From Rhodocyclaceae bacterium (GTDB lineage Bacteria; Pseudomonadota; Gammaproteobacteria; Burkholderiales; Rhodocyclaceae): 64,000 nucleotides of DNA. Both the position numbers and the translations under genes were made by a program. Under the pieces are notes generated by a model. The model worked only from the letters and a program-made list of their open reading frames with translations. It was not told the DNA's origin and ran no database searches. The DNA lies in NCBI GenBank assembly GCA_018262775.1, contig JADFDU010000056.1, positions 37,723 through 101,722 of the forward strand, read 5' to 3'. Shown here piece by piece: positions 62,685-64,000 of this stretch (its first letter is position 1; each line of letters starts with the position of its first letter).

Positions 62685-63112
62685 TTCTTGCTGTCCTTTC
62701 CCGCTTTGTTCTGTCGCCTTGCCAGCAGGCCAATGCCGGGTATCGGTTCCGAGTCGCCGGGCTGCGGCGGCCAATGTCCGTCTTTGATGCCTGCCATGAC
62801 CCAGGCTTCGCCAAAGTGTGTGTCGCGCATTTCCCGGATGATGCCGGTTGACGATTCAGACTTGCCCTTCGAGGGAGCGGGAAACCGGCGATTGAACTCG
62901 GTTGCTGCTTCAGCAAAGGATTTGGCCGGTTTTTCCGTGACGTTGCCACTCTGGCGCTTTGACACTGCAGCGCCCCCTGTTTCAGAAACGCTTGCGGCGT
63001 CCTCCAGCAGCGCCATCAACTCCCCCTGTAGCGAGCGGTGATTGCGTGCCGCGCGGCGGCGGATGGCCTCCAGCAGGGGCTCGGACACGTCCTTGATTGA
63101 CAGGCTGGGCAT
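62681..63112 (-). CDS. Ribbon-helix-helix antitoxin (FitA/VapB-like)
   Basis: A 143-residue partner of the PIN toxin. The N terminus LSIKDVSEPLLEAIRRRAARNHRSLQGELMALLEDA is a ribbon-helix-helix DNA-binding domain; the C-terminal part neutralises the toxin. The start at 63112 is set by GGAGGAAA just upstream; an ATG at 63127 is less likely. A long palindromic operator covers its promoter. Confidence 0.85.
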   Translation of the reverse strand: MPSLSIKDVSEPLLEAIRRRAARNHRSLQGELMALLEDAASVSETGGAAVSKRQSGNVTEKPAKSFAEAATEFNRRFPAPSKGKSESSTGIIREMRDTHFGEAWVMAGIKDGHWPPQPGDSEPIPGIGLLARRQNKAGKDSKK

Positions 63113-63125
63113 GGCATTTTCCTCC

Positions 63126-63152
63126 ATATTGGAACCAATATGGTTCCAATAT
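63126..63152. promoter_or_regulatory. Palindromic operator of the toxin-antitoxin pair
   Basis: ATATTGGAACC and GGTTCCAATAT form a perfect 11-bp inverted repeat around AATAT, followed by a further GGTTC half-site. It overlaps the antitoxin start region and is a good candidate for autorepression by the ribbon-helix-helix protein. Confidence 0.8.
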
Positions 63153-63172
63153 GGTTCTATTGTAAAGCAAAG

Positions 63173-64000
<828 letters not shown>

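Overview
The window looks like chromosome from a G+C-rich, denitrifying betaproteobacterium, most likely of the Rhodocyclales. Support comes from the gmk-rpoZ-spoT order, a DUF3460 gene, a periplasmic nitrate reductase operon, a clade II (atypical) nos cluster, the O2-independent ubiquinone genes ubiTUV and a complete System I cytochrome c maturation operon. Both ends are cut: the left edge lies inside norB and the right edge inside ahcY.

Layout. 1-6.2 kb: norB end, gmk-rpoZ-spoT, a DUF3460 gene, an exonuclease/GIY-YIG fusion and rluF. 6.3-9.5 kb: a small membrane protein and modABC (minus strand), which supplies molybdate for NapA. 9.8-15 kb: napDAGHB and a terminator. 15-27.1 kb (minus): nosZ and a monoheme cytochrome, then diheme cytochrome-nosB-D-G-H-F-L-Y-tlpA-UbiA prenyltransferase-DUF1330. 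27.3-29.3 kb: an unknown secreted protein, a cytochrome c, and napF and napC detached from the main nap operon. 29.5-36.4 kb (minus): ccmABCDEFGHI. 36.4-39.2 kb: a large multi-stem palindrome and ubiU-ubiV-ubiT. 39.3-47.5 kb: prpE, an HD-GYP phosphodiesterase, a 2-oxoacid:acceptor oxidoreductase operon with a GltD-like flavoprotein, and tRNA-Lys. 47.5-59.6 kb: a YeeE-type transporter, queC, queE, tol-pal-cpoB, ybgC, ruvCAB with a PerM-like gene, and yebC. 59.8-64 kb: a HerA-like ATPase, metF, a PIN toxin-antitoxin pair and ahcY.

The central part is an anaerobic respiration module. NO, nitrate and N2O reductases, molybdate uptake, heme c assembly and anaerobic quinone synthesis sit together. 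FNR/DNR-type TTGAY-N4-RTCAA boxes lie in front of napD, nosZ, the diheme cytochrome and ubiU, with a weaker one before napC, several at the spacing expected of an activator site.

The most unusual signal is a set of hairpin-rich repeats placed exactly between overlapping genes of operons (modB/modC, nosL/nosY, ccmE/ccmF, ccmC/ccmD, tolR/tolA). Each is open from end to end: a mini-ORF starts on the stop codon of the upstream gene and stops on the start codon of the downstream gene, so translational coupling could pass through the insertion. Related elements are fused in frame to CcmB and the TlpA-like protein, and one forms a leader ORF before the HerA-like gene. A second genome-scale signal is the octamer AAAGTCAG, counted 13 times by eye on both strands and often placed so that it forces otherwise uncommon codons.
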